Origin: Sarocladium kiliense
Taxonomy: Eukaryota; Ascomycota; Sordariomycetes; Hypocreales; Sarocladiaceae
Assembly (NCBI GenBank): GCA_030734395.1
Contig: JAUZTG010000003.1
Coordinates: 620,001-684,000, forward strand
Length of the DNA stretch: 64,000 bases
Reading direction: 5' to 3'
Part shown: positions 1 through 11,372 of the stretch, in pieces
How positions within the stretch are numbered: position 1 is the first letter of the stretch
Layout of the letters: every line of letters starts with the position of its first letter
Made by a program: the position numbers and the translations under genes
The notes under the pieces: model-generated
The model's database searches: none
The model's input: only the letters and a program-made list of their open reading frames with translations
Told to the model about the DNA's origin: nothing

Positions 1-733
1 TCGAGGCCAAGAAGCCGGTCCCTTCAAGTCACGCCATCGTGTCTCGCTTAATACCCAGCACTGGTTGACATGTCCGCGACTACCACATTGCTCGGCAAGA
101 CGGATCCAAGCGGAACTTTCCAAACGAATCGCTGCGTGTGGGAAACTGGATTGGTTGACCTGCGTGCGGTACGAGCCAAGCCATTGGTTCTGTCATATTT
201 AACTTCACGATGATAAAGGGACACGCTAATTCGAGCCTAGTTACCTTTCAGTACTATGGGTAAGGGTCCATGATATCCCGGATGGACTGTTGTGACCCGC
301 CGCGACCACTCTCTCTTGGGATAGTTCCATCACGCCATCTTCGCTATAATCGCGCCGAAGTGCCCTGCACAAGACAGCTCAGCTTCTCAATACCCAAGAA
401 TGACATGGAATATACCGAAATGAACCATAGGCGAGGCACAGCACATGGCAACAACGCGACTTCTGCCCCGCCACGGGTCGATAGCTCCTAGATCACGGCA
501 TGTAACCGAGGGTTGGAGGAACATACGAGACCGCAAAGTTGTAGGGATGTGATAACGTATAAATCGGTGTGCAGCGACGATGTAGCCGTCTTTTCTGGTA
601 ACACTCTTACATTGATATACATTAAATTATACGACATTCGCAGCCGACCAAAGGTCCTGACCGGTAACTTGTGTCCGTACAGTCCAAACACATTCATTGG
701 TTCCTTTGTCCGAAACTAGGAGACACCTGAACT
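1..733. promoter_or_regulatory. Upstream region of the NCS1 permease
   Basis: No convincing coding region was seen on either strand; the open frames are short and lack family features. Two TGATAA sequences (211-216 and 550-555) match the HGATAR core bound by fungal GATA nitrogen regulators, and a TATAAAT lies at 558-564, about 170 bases before the permease ATG. Nitrogen control of the permease would fit such sites but is inference only. Confidence 0.4.
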
Positions 734-2680
734 ATGGCTATCTTTCGAGCCGTCAAGAGGACGGTCCAACTTCACCATGGCGAGGATGATCTACCACCTG
801 ACCGATGGCAGAATCGTGACCTGGTGCCTCTGCCGCCAAGTAAGTCCAGTAAAGCGCAACAATGTTTGGTAAATCTGTAACTGATTGTGATGCACCAGGC
901 CGTCGTCAGTGGCGCGATCTCGACTTTATCGGACTTTGGAGTACCGTATTCCTTACGATCTATGGATGGCAGGCCACTTCATCTGTCCTATCTTACGGTC
1001 TGAACGTCTGGCAATCCGTGCTAGTAACGATTATTGCTCGTGCGATACAGCTAGCCGTCGTCTTAAGCTTATCCTGGTAAGTTGGAACCTCATCGTTCTC
1101 CTTTAACAAAGGGATAACTGTTCGTGAATGGCCTCGCTGACCTTGTTCTTGCCTCACTTCTCAGGGTCGGTGGTGTGTGGCATATCAGTTACACGGTCCA
1201 GTCGCGATACACTTTTGGCATATGGGGTTCTCTATTCCCCATTCTACTCCGAGTGGCAGTGACTTGCGTCTGGTACGGCATTCAAAGCTTCACCGGCGGG
1301 ATGCTCATCAGCACGATCCTGTCCGTCATCTTCCCTTCCTTCCAGAACCTTCGCAACACCCTCCCGGCATCGGCTTCTATGACTACCAAGCAATTTGTGG
1401 GCTTCATCTTGTACAACATCATAGCAATACCCTTGCTATACTTTCCCCCGGACAAGCTGCGCGTGCCCCTGCGCATTTCCCTCGTCATTAGCGGCATCAC
1501 AATCTTCGGTCTCTCCATTGGGCTGATGATTGCCGCTGGTGGTATTGGTTCCTACATCAAGACAGAGACCACTGCTTCGGGTGGATCGCAGCTAGGATGG
1601 GCATTTGTTCATGGCATCACCACACTAATTGGTGGCAATGCCGTTGGCATGACTAGTCAGACAGACTTTTCCCGCTTTGCCCGGCGACCAAAGAACCAGC
1701 TCTGGGGCCAGACGATCGGCATCATGCTCTTCGGTGTGGTAGTCCCTGTTTTTGGAGTTCTGGGTACCTCGGCAGCTGGTAAGATGTATGGCGATGTTGT
1801 GGAGCTTGGGCTTTGGAACCCTCCGAGCATTGTCCAGATCTGGATCGATACACATTACAACGCCCGAAACCGCGCTGCTGCCTTTTTCACTTCACTCGGT
1901 CTTCTTTGCAATATTCTTGCGTTGAACTCGGTGGAGAATGGTGTGTCTGGTGGTATGGACTTTGCTGGTCTGTGGCCAAAGTACATCAACATCCGTCGCG
2001 GATCGTACCTCATTGCCGTCATTTCCATTCTGCTTCAACCATGGCAGATCCTCGCCAAGGCATCAACATTCACTGCAGCTCTTAGCAGTTTTGGAAGTAC
2101 GTGGCACTCCTCCTTGGACCCTGCGTCGGCTCGATAGGGTGAAGAATCACGGCTAACCTGTTCTCTTACACAGTCATTCTCGGTCCGATGATGGGCGTCT
2201 TCACTGCTGACTATTACCTGGTTCGCAAGCGCAAGTTGAAGCTCGGCGACCTCTATCATCCAAATCCTACTGGAATATACTATTTCTTCAAAGGGGTGAA
2301 CCTGAGATCCTATGTCTCTTGGATTCTGGGCTTCGCTCCTTCAATCGGCGGCATGGCCTCTTTAGACCCGAAGAACAACATCCCGATAGGCCTCACAAGG
2401 ACTTTCTACACCGGCTTCATCACGGGTTATGCAATTTCCTTCTTGAGTCAATGGGCCCTGAGCAAGGCTTTCCCTCCAGTTGGACTTGGTGAGATCGATG
2501 ATTACGATACGGTAAGCTCATACCTTCTTCTGATGAGTTCTAGAGGGAGCAGTCACTAACTCCAGGTCTTAGTATGGTACATTCTCTCTTGAAGAAGCTA
2601 CAAAGCTTGGCATCCAACCCCAGCAAGACCAACTTGATGGGCGGGAAAGTCACCTTGTTGAAGAGAAGGGCTTGGAATGA
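734..2680 (+). CDS. NCS1-family nucleobase/allantoin-type permease
   Basis: Five exons: 734-839, 899-1076, 1165-2096, 2174-2511, 2573-2680, giving 553 residues, the usual size for fungal NCS1 permeases. Family knowledge: these 12-helix plasma-membrane proteins import uracil, allantoin, uridine, purines or thiamine with protons or sodium. The N-terminal cytoplasmic motif NRDLVPLPPSRRQW spans the first splice junction, followed by the WYGIQ helix-3 signature, a DFSRFAR loop and NSVENGVSGGMDFAGLWP, equivalent to the conserved helix-8/9 segment. The C-terminus after DDYDT-YGTF is hydrophilic. The last intron ends at GTCTTAG; the upstream AG at 2564-2565 would run into an early stop. Specificity cannot be decided by eye. 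Two GATA-like sites lie upstream. All junction phases close. Confidence 0.9.
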
Positions 2681-3114
2681 TGGGGAATGATGGATTGATC
2701 GATGCACAATAAAGTTACGTGCTCTGTTTTAAAATTCTTGAAGATTTTAGTTTGGAAGCAACGCCAAGTCATATTCTCAGTTCCTCCGAGTCGAAACTGG
2801 GTATGCCCGATGTCGAAGAAGAGCGTGTATAACTCTCGGAGATTTAACTCCAGGATGCTGTATGTACATTTTGGTGAGGACACACCCTTATCACGCGCTA
2901 GACTCTAGCTATTCCTTGTAAATGGGGACTTCAACGCTAAGACGGGCCACTATTGAATGGCGTAATCCGTCACTACATTGCGTATATTGAGATCAGACGA
3001 GCTGTCTGCCGGAGCCGGAGACATCGGACCATATTAAGCAGTTCCCCAAAGACTAAAACGAGATTCACCACCGAAGCTGTATGCCCCCAGTTCAGACAAC
3101 TTGGTACAAGCATA
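2681..3114. other. Intergenic region, permease to thioredoxin-like gene
   Basis: Permease 3' end and promoter of the thioredoxin-like gene. The frame of the downstream gene stays open upstream to 2953 with an arginine-rich stretch, so a longer N-terminus is possible. Nothing else was recognised. Confidence 0.5.
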
Positions 3115-3620
3115 ATGGCGGTCCACGAACTGCACTCCATCGAGGAGTACGAACAACAGCTCAGAACGAAAGGTACAGCGGTCATTGACTTTTACTCAAC
3201 ACAATGTCCTCCATGCAAGGTGTGTTTGTAGATCTGCGCGACTATTAGAAGGCTCTTGTGTAGCTAACTGTCGGCAAGGTCATCGCGCCATTATACGAGA
3301 GCATTGCCGCAAAGGCTAGCAATCAAGACATTCGATTCTTCAAGGTATGAAATTTTTGTTTCCCGAGACATCACTTTGCTAGATCAAGCGAACATTATTT
3401 TGACTCCATCTTGATGCTGCAGGTTAACGGCTTAGAGGAGCCAGGATCTTCCATCCAAAAGGCTGCTGAAGTAGTGTGGTGGCCAACATTGGTAGTATAT
3501 GAGGAGGGAGTCGAGAAATGGAGAGCCAGAGTTCCTAACCCACCGACACTCGAGGCCATCAAGGACCTGGAAAAGCTACTCGATGGACGCCATGAGAAAG
3601 CCACAACTCCACAGGATTAG
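3115..3620 (+). CDS. Thioredoxin-like protein with CPPC active site
   Basis: Three exons (3115-3219, 3279-3344, 3423-3620) give a 122-residue single-domain thioredoxin fold protein. The expected order is visible: beta strand TAVIDFYS, active site QCPPCK at about residues 30-35, an alpha helix VIAPLYESIAAKA, the strand RFFKVNGLEE, then WWPTLVVYEEG with the cis-proline (P) after WW. Classical thioredoxins have WCGPC; here the tryptophan is Gln and Gly is Pro. Proline at that position is known to shift redox potential in thioredoxin variants. A short hydrophilic tail follows (GRHEKATTPQD). Most likely a cytosolic dithiol reductase or related redox protein. The ATG at 3115 gives the standard thioredoxin N-terminus (MAVHELHSIEEY). 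An upstream in-frame ATG at 2953 would add a 54-residue basic leader resembling a mitochondrial presequence; I judge it less likely. Confidence 0.85.
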
Positions 3621-4032
3621 GCCTATTCCCATGCTTGCACGGGCTTGAAAGCGACGACAACAGTTAGTGAAAAGACCAGATCTATTCAAATTAAAGATTA
3701 TCCCACCAACATCACCCCATATAGAGTGAGAGCATAAAGAGAGAATTATTCCTGATTGATGAGGATAGGGCACCCTGAAGCCAATGGGCTGTGTGAGAAC
3801 AGAGAGATCTAGGGTATGCCAACTTTGCGCCAGCGACGGGGAAGCGCGGCGGCCGAGACACAAGCTGGAGACTCTCACACCTTCGAATGATCCGGCGGCT
3901 GGAGCCTGTCTAAAACGCGATAAATTCGATCATTAAAGAACACACCGCGACGTTGTTAATGCGACTCGAGCTCCGGGCAAAATTCGCCGACGGCCGCCTG
4001 AAGGGATTGACAAGGTTCTGGGATCCCTACCT
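3621..4032. other. Intergenic region after the thioredoxin-like gene
   Basis: No gene, RNA or repeat recognised. A short direct AT-rich stretch at 3690-3760 probably belongs to the 3' end of the preceding gene. Confidence 0.5.
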
Positions 4033-4441
4033 CTACCTTGATTGATCGACGGTGGCTTCATCAGGCACAGCCTTGCTAGGTCCCAAAAGAGGCACATCTT
4101 TCAGAGCTGCTCTTGCAGCCTCCTGAACAGCAGCAGCATCACAGACCGACCTAAGGAATGCGTAATTAAACGTGCAAGGAACTGCATCCTTCTTGTTCAA
4201 CCAAGACAGTCTTTGGAACAGAATTTCAACGAACATTTACTAATGCAAGACATCAACAACGAAGGGGTTGGCGAGGATGTACTGGAATGCTGGCGAGAGA
4301 ACAGTCCATCAATAATAAAGAACCATGGTTTCTCGACTTTCCGCATTGCATTCATCGCAAACGTCATTGAGCTGTGCCTGACTATGGAAGTCGGCAGTGT
4401 ACTCGTCGAATGCGTGTCTCCAGCCCTGCGCCCCAAGACCG
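4033..4441 (-). pseudogene. Possible decayed protein-coding fragment
   Basis: One minus-strand frame from about 4441 to the TAG at 4033-4035 reads like protein (for example GWRHAFDEYTADF, then SPAFQYILANPFVVD, then AAAVQEAARAALKDVP) but carries three internal stops: TGA at 4311-4309, TAG at 4242-4240 and TAA at 4239-4237. Each is one C-to-T change away from an Arg or Gln codon, and two lie in CpA context, the preferred target of repeat-induced point mutation. The family was not recognised. An alternative is a real gene whose introns I cannot place, or chance. The complementary plus strand has an open frame over 4042-4524 without a plausible ATG start. Low confidence. Confidence 0.25.
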
Positions 4442-4975
4442 AGCACCTACCCACACCTTGGCAGGCAGGATTACCATTCTACCATGCCTATATCGCGATA
4501 GCCCCAGACCACGGCCCAGGATAGCCTATTTTTACAAGATCAAGCTTGGCCTTATAGGGACGAATTGCCGGAGTCACAGGTCAACCTATCACAGTCCCTT
4601 ATGAACGAGATTTCATCGGTCCACGCGCGTTTGTCGGGGCGCAGACCCTGACCCTGATGCCTGTATCTCGTCAATTAGACGCGACTTTCTGGGGCTTGTA
4701 GGATGTTGACTATGCTTTTCGTACTAAGCCCTTGGTGCTTACTCTAGGAGGACTCGTAAGGGGTCGTCGTAGTTCGCTCGGCTGTGATAGAGGATCTAGC
4801 AATGCTGCCATGGATAGGATTGCAGATGCTCGATATAAGAGGCGCCATGCGTCCATTCTCATGTGGTTGGATATCTTGAAAAGCATACACAGCTCACTCC
4901 AGAGTCTCACATAAATCACCAACGGATTTCTTTTCTCTATCTCTAGGGCCAGCTCTTGGCTCTAATACAGCCACC
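4442..4975. promoter_or_regulatory. Upstream region of the beta-lactamase-like gene
   Basis: Promoter and 5' leader of the secreted beta-lactamase-like protein. A pyrimidine-rich tract (4927-4945, TTTCTTTTCTCTATCTCT-like) precedes the ATG, a common feature of fungal promoters. No other feature was recognised. Confidence 0.4.
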
Positions 4976-6851
4976 ATGCCTTCCCTCACCACCATCCTCA
5001 CCACAACCACACTCCTCTTTTCCTCTCTTGCCGCCTCGAAAGCTTGTCCTCCTCAAGGTGCCGTCCTTTCCCCTCCAAAAGCTCCCCATTCCAGCTCTGC
5101 AATCAAGCAAGCCGCCGAAGGACTTCGCGCCGCCCTTGACGAACAATTCGGAAGCATCCAGGCAAGCGGTATCTCAGTTGGCGTCAAGTCTATTCACGGT
5201 GACAAACCTCTCTTTGACTACCACTTCACACCAGAAGTTGCAGAAGATGTCGGAACGGACAAAATCGACGCCGATACCATCTACCGTGTAGGTAGTGTCT
5301 CGAAGCTCGTACCGGTTCTGGCCATTCTGCAACTCAATGGTGTGAACTTGGATGACTCGATCCTTGAATACATCCCTGAACTTCAAAGCGACTCTGATGA
5401 CGAGATCGACTCTACACAATGGGAGGATGTGACCATTCGAGCGCTTATGTCGCACATGTCTGGCATCACCACTGACAGTAAGTCCCGCAGTCTCTTTCAA
5501 GACTATTCGCGCTGACCTCGAATAGCTGTGTTCGACATGACACTCCTGCGAGAAGGTCCCTGGACAGAGATGGGACTTCCTAAGCTAGATGAAGGCGAAG
5601 GATTGACATGCGCTGGTGTTCCCGGTACCAAGCCTTGCACTCTCGACGACCTCATCTCGCAGCTGTCCAAGTCGGCCCCGACCTTCGGTCCCTACACAAG
5701 CCCTTCGTACTCTAACAGTGCCTCTCCACTCCTTGCTAGAGTCGTGGAAAAGGTGACGGGGAAGAAGTTCAACCAAGTGATCCAGGAAAGCATCTTTGAC
5801 AAGGCTGGAATGGACAGCACCTCCTTCGATGGATTTGTTGATTCCTTTGAGCAGCATGGCTTCGTGCCGAAGGGCGACCCTCTATGGAACCTCACCCTTG
5901 GAGTTTATGAGCCGTGAGTCCTTCCTCCCAAAGCCCATAGGGGTAAATTGAGCGCTGACACAAGTGATCAGAGCCGGTGGCATGTTCTCCAGTACCAAGG
6001 ATATCCTCTCCTTCGGATCAGCGATTCTCGAAAACAAGCTTCTCTCCCCTCGCAAAACCCGCGCCTGGCTACAACCTGACGCGCATCTTCCCTCCTTTGG
6101 CCAAGCTGTTGGTGGACCATGGGAGATCTTCCGCGGCGACAAGCTCACATCTGACGATCGCATCATCGACGTATACACCAAATCGGGAGACATGAGCTTG
6201 TACCACGCATACCTGGCCCTGGTGCCCGAGTACGATCTCGTCATTTCTGTGCTTGTCGGTGGCCTGGAGGTCTCAATGGATCTCTACGCTCGATCCAGGA
6301 TCCTCAGCGCTGCCGTCTCAGCGTTTGTGCCGGCCATGGAGCAGGCTGCGCGGGAAGAGGCATCTTCCAAGAGCGGGCAAGTAGGTAGATACGCCGACAA
6401 CAAAACCGATTCTACCCTCGTTCTTGAGCTGGACGATGGACCAGGCCTTCGCGTCACAGAATTCACCGTCCGTGGTTTCGACGTCCTGAACAATATCGAG
6501 AAGTACCGTCTCAGCACCGGAGACATGGGCAGCAGTATTCCCTCCAAGCGTCAAAACGAGGACGACAAGTCTTCAGTTGAGGCCCGTCTCTACCCTGCCC
6601 AGCGCACGACCAAGAACAAGTCCGCATGGCGCGGAGTATTCTCATTTCCCATGTCAGCGGACGACCAAGCCCAGCTCGACAGCGACATGTTCTTCCAGAA
6701 CCCCTCTTGCGACTCCTGGTTCGCCTTGGATCGGGCAAGGTACAACTTCAACAGCCTGACGGAGTTCGTATTTGAGACGTGCAATGACGGCAAGGTGAAG
6801 GCTGTGAGCAACCCCGCTTTTGATGTGAGACTGAGGAAGGTCGGCGCATGA
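4976..6851 (+). CDS. Secreted serine beta-lactamase/transpeptidase-like protein (S12 fold)
   Basis: Three exons (4976-5477, 5526-5913, 5972-6851), 589 residues. Residues 1-20 form a hydrophobic signal peptide followed by ASKACP. The three catalytic elements of the family are present: S107-V-S-K110 (SxxK nucleophile and base), Y229-S-N231 (YxN) and K367-S-G369 (KTG-like box). After about residue 400 there is a separate C-terminal domain of the type appended to many fungal beta-lactamase-like proteins. Family members act as lactam hydrolases, esterases, peptidases or acyltransferases; in fungi they may detoxify bacterial or plant lactams. The substrate is not predictable here. The stop is only 29 bases from the stop of the convergent methyltransferase gene, so the 3' UTRs probably overlap. 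Confidence 0.9.
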
Positions 6852-6880
6852 AATACTTCAAGGCGACTGTGATGGGACGA

Positions 6881-7677
6881 TTAAGGCCTCAGGGCGTACA
6901 TGCGCACGGGGAAGAGTCTCCGGTTGGGCATCTCGGGGAGACCTCTTTGAAGCTCAGTTTTGACGAGGCGCAGCCCAGCTTGTTTGAATAGCGATTGGTA
7001 CTTCTCATCTTCTCTGTACATAATATTAGTATTGGGATTCATATAGAAATCAACTAGAGTTCTTGACATACCTTGTGGTGCTGCTGTCCGTATCATCGAA
7101 ATGATCCTTGCCAGTGGTACTCAGATTCTCCTTCACGACGATGACACCCGTCGCTGAGAGAGCACCCTTGCAGACCTGCAGGTAGTCGACGATCTGTTGT
7201 TCTGTGAGATAGCACAGACACCATTGAGTCCAAATAAGATCATATTCTATGCCCTCTTCGGGATGCCAGTCTTCCAAACCGACATTGAAGATATTTCGCA
7301 CGCCAGGCTTTGCCTTGATGGCATCCGTGAGCTTCTGCACTGGCTCAAGAACATCAACCTCACTTGCGACCTTGAGTAGCAGGTTCTCCGTGATTCTTCC
7401 GATTCTGCCTGGGTGATCAGCCTTGGATGAACATGAAGGGCACGAGAAGAGTAAACGAAACGCACCCTGCTCCAGCGTCAAGCGCGACCTTCACGGTTTT
7501 CCGGTCGCTCTTCAAGCCGATACCCAAGCGCGCGAGGAACGTGCGAGAGCCTTGCAAGTCGATTCTCGAGACGGAGCTGAAGCCCTTGACGTTGGTGACG
7601 CCGCCGAGCATGCCTGCCACGTCGGCGCTGGCACCCTGCCAGTATTGCAATTGTTTGTCTCTTGGCTGTGTCGCCAT
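6881..7677 (-). CDS. TAE1: Alpha-N-terminal protein methyltransferase (NTM1/TAE1 family)
   Basis: Three exons on the minus strand (7677-7466, 7404-7072, 7013-6881), 225 residues, the normal size for this family. It transfers methyl groups from S-adenosylmethionine to the N-terminal amine of proteins starting X-Pro-Lys after Met removal; in yeast the enzyme (Tae1) modifies ribosomal proteins. Visible features: YWQGASADVAGMLGG near the N-terminus, the SAM motif LDAGAGIGR assembled across intron 1 (acceptor GGCAG, not the AG three bases upstream), the family-specific DLIWTQWCLCYLT segment, IVVKENLS, and TTREDEKYQSLFKQAGL across intron 2. The ending RLFPVRMYALRP is typical. Convergent with the beta-lactamase-like gene. 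Confidence 0.92.
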
Positions 7678-8290
7678 GATGGCCGTTGAGATGCGAGGTC
7701 TCTGCGGTTAAAGGCCGTCTATGAGATGTGAAGCGTTCAAAGGTGTTCACAATCTATGTGCAAGCAGAGATGGTGCAACGCGACGGCTGATGTTGGGGGC
7801 ATTGAGGATGAAGTTTCTGGCGATTTTACGGGAACCACTTTTTCCGAGTTGATGCCGCTCACTGATGGGAGAGGGCCAATGATTGAACACAGTGCCGTAA
7901 AATGCAAAGCTCACCCAGAACATGATATGTGAGGGAATTGAAGAGATTCAGCTGTATTAAGAACGAAGTATTTTGTGCAAGAGCTCACAGCGGTAGATAA
8001 TTGCTCAGATGTTCCCCTTCGCTGCTGCTCCTCACACAAGCGAGATCCCAGCTAGAGTTGCCAATTCAAGGCACGTCAAACTTATGAGCAGACAGCAGGC
8101 GCCTGATAAATACCAAAATTTCCGAAGAGAAGAGGAAGAGACAGTGAAATAAAAAAGAGAAAAAAGAAAAGAACAGAATAGGTGGGGGCAGCAATAGGAA
8201 AAGCCACAGAGACCCGACGTGTGCGTCGGATTCTCGACCTTCTCACTGCGCGCAAAGCTGATCCGGCTTCTTTGAAGTGACAAACGTCTG
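7678..8290. other. Intergenic region, methyltransferase promoter and peptidase 3' end
   Basis: Holds the promoter of the minus-strand methyltransferase and the 3' flank of the minus-strand S53 peptidase. An A/G-rich tract (about 8120-8175 on the plus strand, T/C-rich on the minus strand) lies downstream of the peptidase stop. No gene recognised. Confidence 0.5.
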
Positions 8291-10280
8291 CTATCCGCAT
8301 GCCTCCTTCTTGAGCTTATCGAACTTGGGTGTGCCCCATCCCGTGATGGGATCCCATCCTTTGACGGCTTCCCAGCCTGCGCCGGGAACCACAGGTGAAG
8401 GCAGACCTTCGATGCTTTCGCCAGTGCAACCAATTGACTTGCCCATCGTGATACTGAAATGCTTTGTTAGTAACTCAACAGTGATAAGAGCAGAAATATG
8501 AAGTCAAGGAGTCATACTCGGTAAAGGCTTTGTCACCGACCGTGTACAGCCAGGGGTTCAGGAAGCCCATTGGGGACCTCTTATCCTTGAGTCGCTGGTT
8601 GTTGATGAGAGCAATCATTGAAGCAAACACTGGTGTCGCAACACTAATGCCAACTGTCAGTTTGTAATAGGGATATTCAGCCGCTCTTGAGCCTTACCTT
8701 GTTCCACCGATGTATTCCGCAATTCCGTGGTTCATGATTGGCACGTTCTCCGGTCCCACATGAGCAGCGACATCAGGGTACGCTCTGCCCTTCTCATTAT
8801 AGTACTTCTTCCACTGTGTACCGTACTTCTTCAAATACTCTTTAACTGGCTTGTCCTGCCACTTTGGGCGGTCAAAGTGTTCAGAGAAGCCTCCTCCAGA
8901 GAAGTCCACGGCCTTGCTCTTCCCAGACTTGCCTCCTGCGCTGGTATCCGACTCGAGCTCAGTACCACCAACTGACGTCACGTAAGGGCATGAAGCCGGG
9001 AAGCTAGGGATGAACTTGGTCGTTTTCTTGCCGTCGTTGGACTGACAGGACGCACCTGGGCCAGAATTACCGGCAGCGGAAATGATTGACACCCCACGAG
9101 TGCCAAGTTGGCCGAAGATGTTGCAGACTTCTTTGGTGTACTTCTTCTGGTAGTGTTGCTCATTTGAACCATACGAAATGGAAACGACGAGGGGAAGCTT
9201 GTCGTCATCCATGTCCATGAGAGCCTGAGCGAGTTCGAGGAAGGGTTCAACACCGTAACCTTCGTTGTCAACATCTTCTGTGAAACTGGCCCCATTGTCA
9301 GCAGGGAACGGAACAAGAATTCATTATGACTTACTCAAGGTCTGGGATGTAGTCTGTCTTCAGGCCGCCAACAGGATAGTAGCGCACAGGAATGTCGTAG
9401 GCAAGTGCAACGGTATACTGGGCATTTCCATTCGCTTCTCCGCTCGGATACTGCTGGTCAGGTGTTTCTTGGGGATTCTCGCCTCCGTTGATGCCTTGGC
9501 TGGTGAAGTTGCCGCCCGTAGAAAAAGGATCGAATCGCCTCTGGAACTCTTCAAGCTCGGCATATTGCGCCGTTTGCTGGCAATAGTTAGCAACGGGCCA
9601 TAAATGCTTCAAGAGGAGGCCTGTCATACTTCGAAGAAACCGACAATCCCAAGGAGATTGCCCTTCGTTGGCTTTTCCTTCTTGGTTGGGATCTTGTACC
9701 AATTGCGCATGCAAGCCGGTGAAGCGACCTTGTAGCAGTTCTTCAGATCTGACTTCCGCGATTCGAGGTCAGACTTTTCAGCCGTCCGGACCTGAGCGCG
9801 TGATCTCTCATGGACAAGGTCCCGGCGCAAGTGACCTGCGTGTCTGGAGGAGGAAGAACGATGAACGAGAGCAATGTGGTTGTTGACGCTGTCAGGAAGC
9901 GCGCGCTTCACATCGAAGACTGAGTCACTCAACATGATCCTACTTGCATGCTCATTCGGAACATTTGCATGAACCCAGCGACCCTCGTGACTGATCTGAT
10001 CTCGAGGGATGCCTGCATCAGTTAGCCAGCGCTTGACAACATCCGCAGAGTCGTCCCTTGGAGCGACCAGCGCATGCGCCTCCTCACGAGCGAGATGTTG
10101 ACCGTAGCGGGGGCTCAAGGGATCCGAAATCTCGTGAAGGGTACGACCGAGGAGGCTTGGGTCTGCGGGTTCGAGGCCGAATGAGAGCTTGACCAGGGCG
10201 CCAGAGCCTGACGGGGCAGCAGAGGCGAGAGAGATGAAAGGTACAAGCACCCAAAGGCTGCGATCCAAAGATACATGCAT
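8291..10280 (-). CDS. Secreted S53 (sedolisin/tripeptidyl-peptidase) protein with altered active site
   Basis: Five exons on the minus strand (10280-9630, 9576-9335, 9285-8698, 8643-8518, 8453-8291), 589 residues. A signal peptide (residues 1 to about 20) is followed by an S53 prodomain (HEISDPLSPRYGQHL, then WLTDAGIP), a linker and the catalytic domain. The nucleophile box GGTSVATP is assembled across the third intron with Ser494. Calcium-site elements YPDVAAH and WDPITGWGTP are intact. The catalytic Glu is E264 in GEANGNAQY, but the partner Asp four residues on, expected in EANLD-type motifs, is N268; the oxyanion Asp of the SGDSG-type motif is N371 in AAGNSGPG. Either the protein is weakly active or inactive, or it belongs to a divergent S53 clade. 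I use the ATG at 10280; the frame upstream to 10301 has no ATG. Confidence 0.9.
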
Positions 10281-11372
10281 CCTTGTGAGAAATTGAGTCA
10301 ATGAACAGGGGTCTTGATGGCAGTGAATGATTAGGATATGGAGAGAAAGAGACGTTGGAAGAGGGTTGACCGGGTCCGCTCAGGGAAGGAAGAGGAGAGG
10401 TCAAGCTCTGATAATAAAAATTGCCCTCATCCATCGTTTGGCACCTGCTCATCCTGCTCGACAATATGTAAGTCCCATTTTGGGCCAAGCGAGCTCGTGT
10501 AGTCATCCATGGACACTCGCACCCGCATCAGACCAAGAACAATACTAGCCCCATCATCCCATTGTTCAGCGCACGTGCACATCGCATCCCGCAATAACTA
10601 AAACCGAGCGTCAAGAGCCGCCCACAGAAAGCTTCACTTGGCAGCATAGCAGTGGGGGTAGAGTCCCTATCGTATCGACACAGATTTGGAATGTGGTTGT
10701 TGGTCCGTGTTCGACCAGATGCGGCCACCACGACGTGTTGGTGCTTCTAGAACACGGTTGGTGAGAGGGGAGAAGCAAGACATAAGACAGGATTGGGCAA
10801 GGATTGTCATCAACGTCCAAAATGAGACGCGGGAGCTACCTCCTAGCCGCGAATTAGCTTTCAGCCGCCTATCGCATAGGTTCGTTTGCTTGCCTTTGAG
10901 TGGTTACTTTGGGCTGGCTGCTGTTCAACGCGTAGATCAACCGACAAGCCTCTGTCCGACACATCAAGACACACAGATGAGCTGTCATATAGGACACAGG
11001 TGACAAGCGACGGCCCTTCGTATTGTTCTCATTCATGGCGGAATGCCCAGCCTGGAGCTCAAGCCAGTCGGCATCATGCACAGCTGCCCCATTGACCATG
11101 ATGAAGAGACTGTTGCACTGACGCAACATTCCACGACACAACGCCACTCAAAGATTTACCAGCATGAAACCAAGGTATCCAGTAGAATCATCGTGTTCCC
11201 GCCGCGCGCACGGGTCTCAGTGGGTGGCTTGAAGTTGCACTTGAGGTTGAGACATGGCGCTGCCCGTGCCGCAGGCATATCCGCCGGTGTTCGTGCACTG
11301 ATCCGCGGACATGATGAAGGTGGTCGATGCAGTATGCGGCAACACCAATAGTCTGATGACTCTCGAACATAA
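10281..11372. promoter_or_regulatory. Upstream region of the S53 peptidase
   Basis: Both flanking genes are on the minus strand, so this is the peptidase promoter plus the 3' flank of the P-loop protein. Overlapping short open frames on both strands have no recognisable content. No repeat or RNA seen. Confidence 0.4.

Noticed and set aside
4042..4524. Plus-strand open frame of 160 codons
   Set aside because: No ATG at its start, no recognisable domain, and it is the complement of the decayed minus-strand frame.
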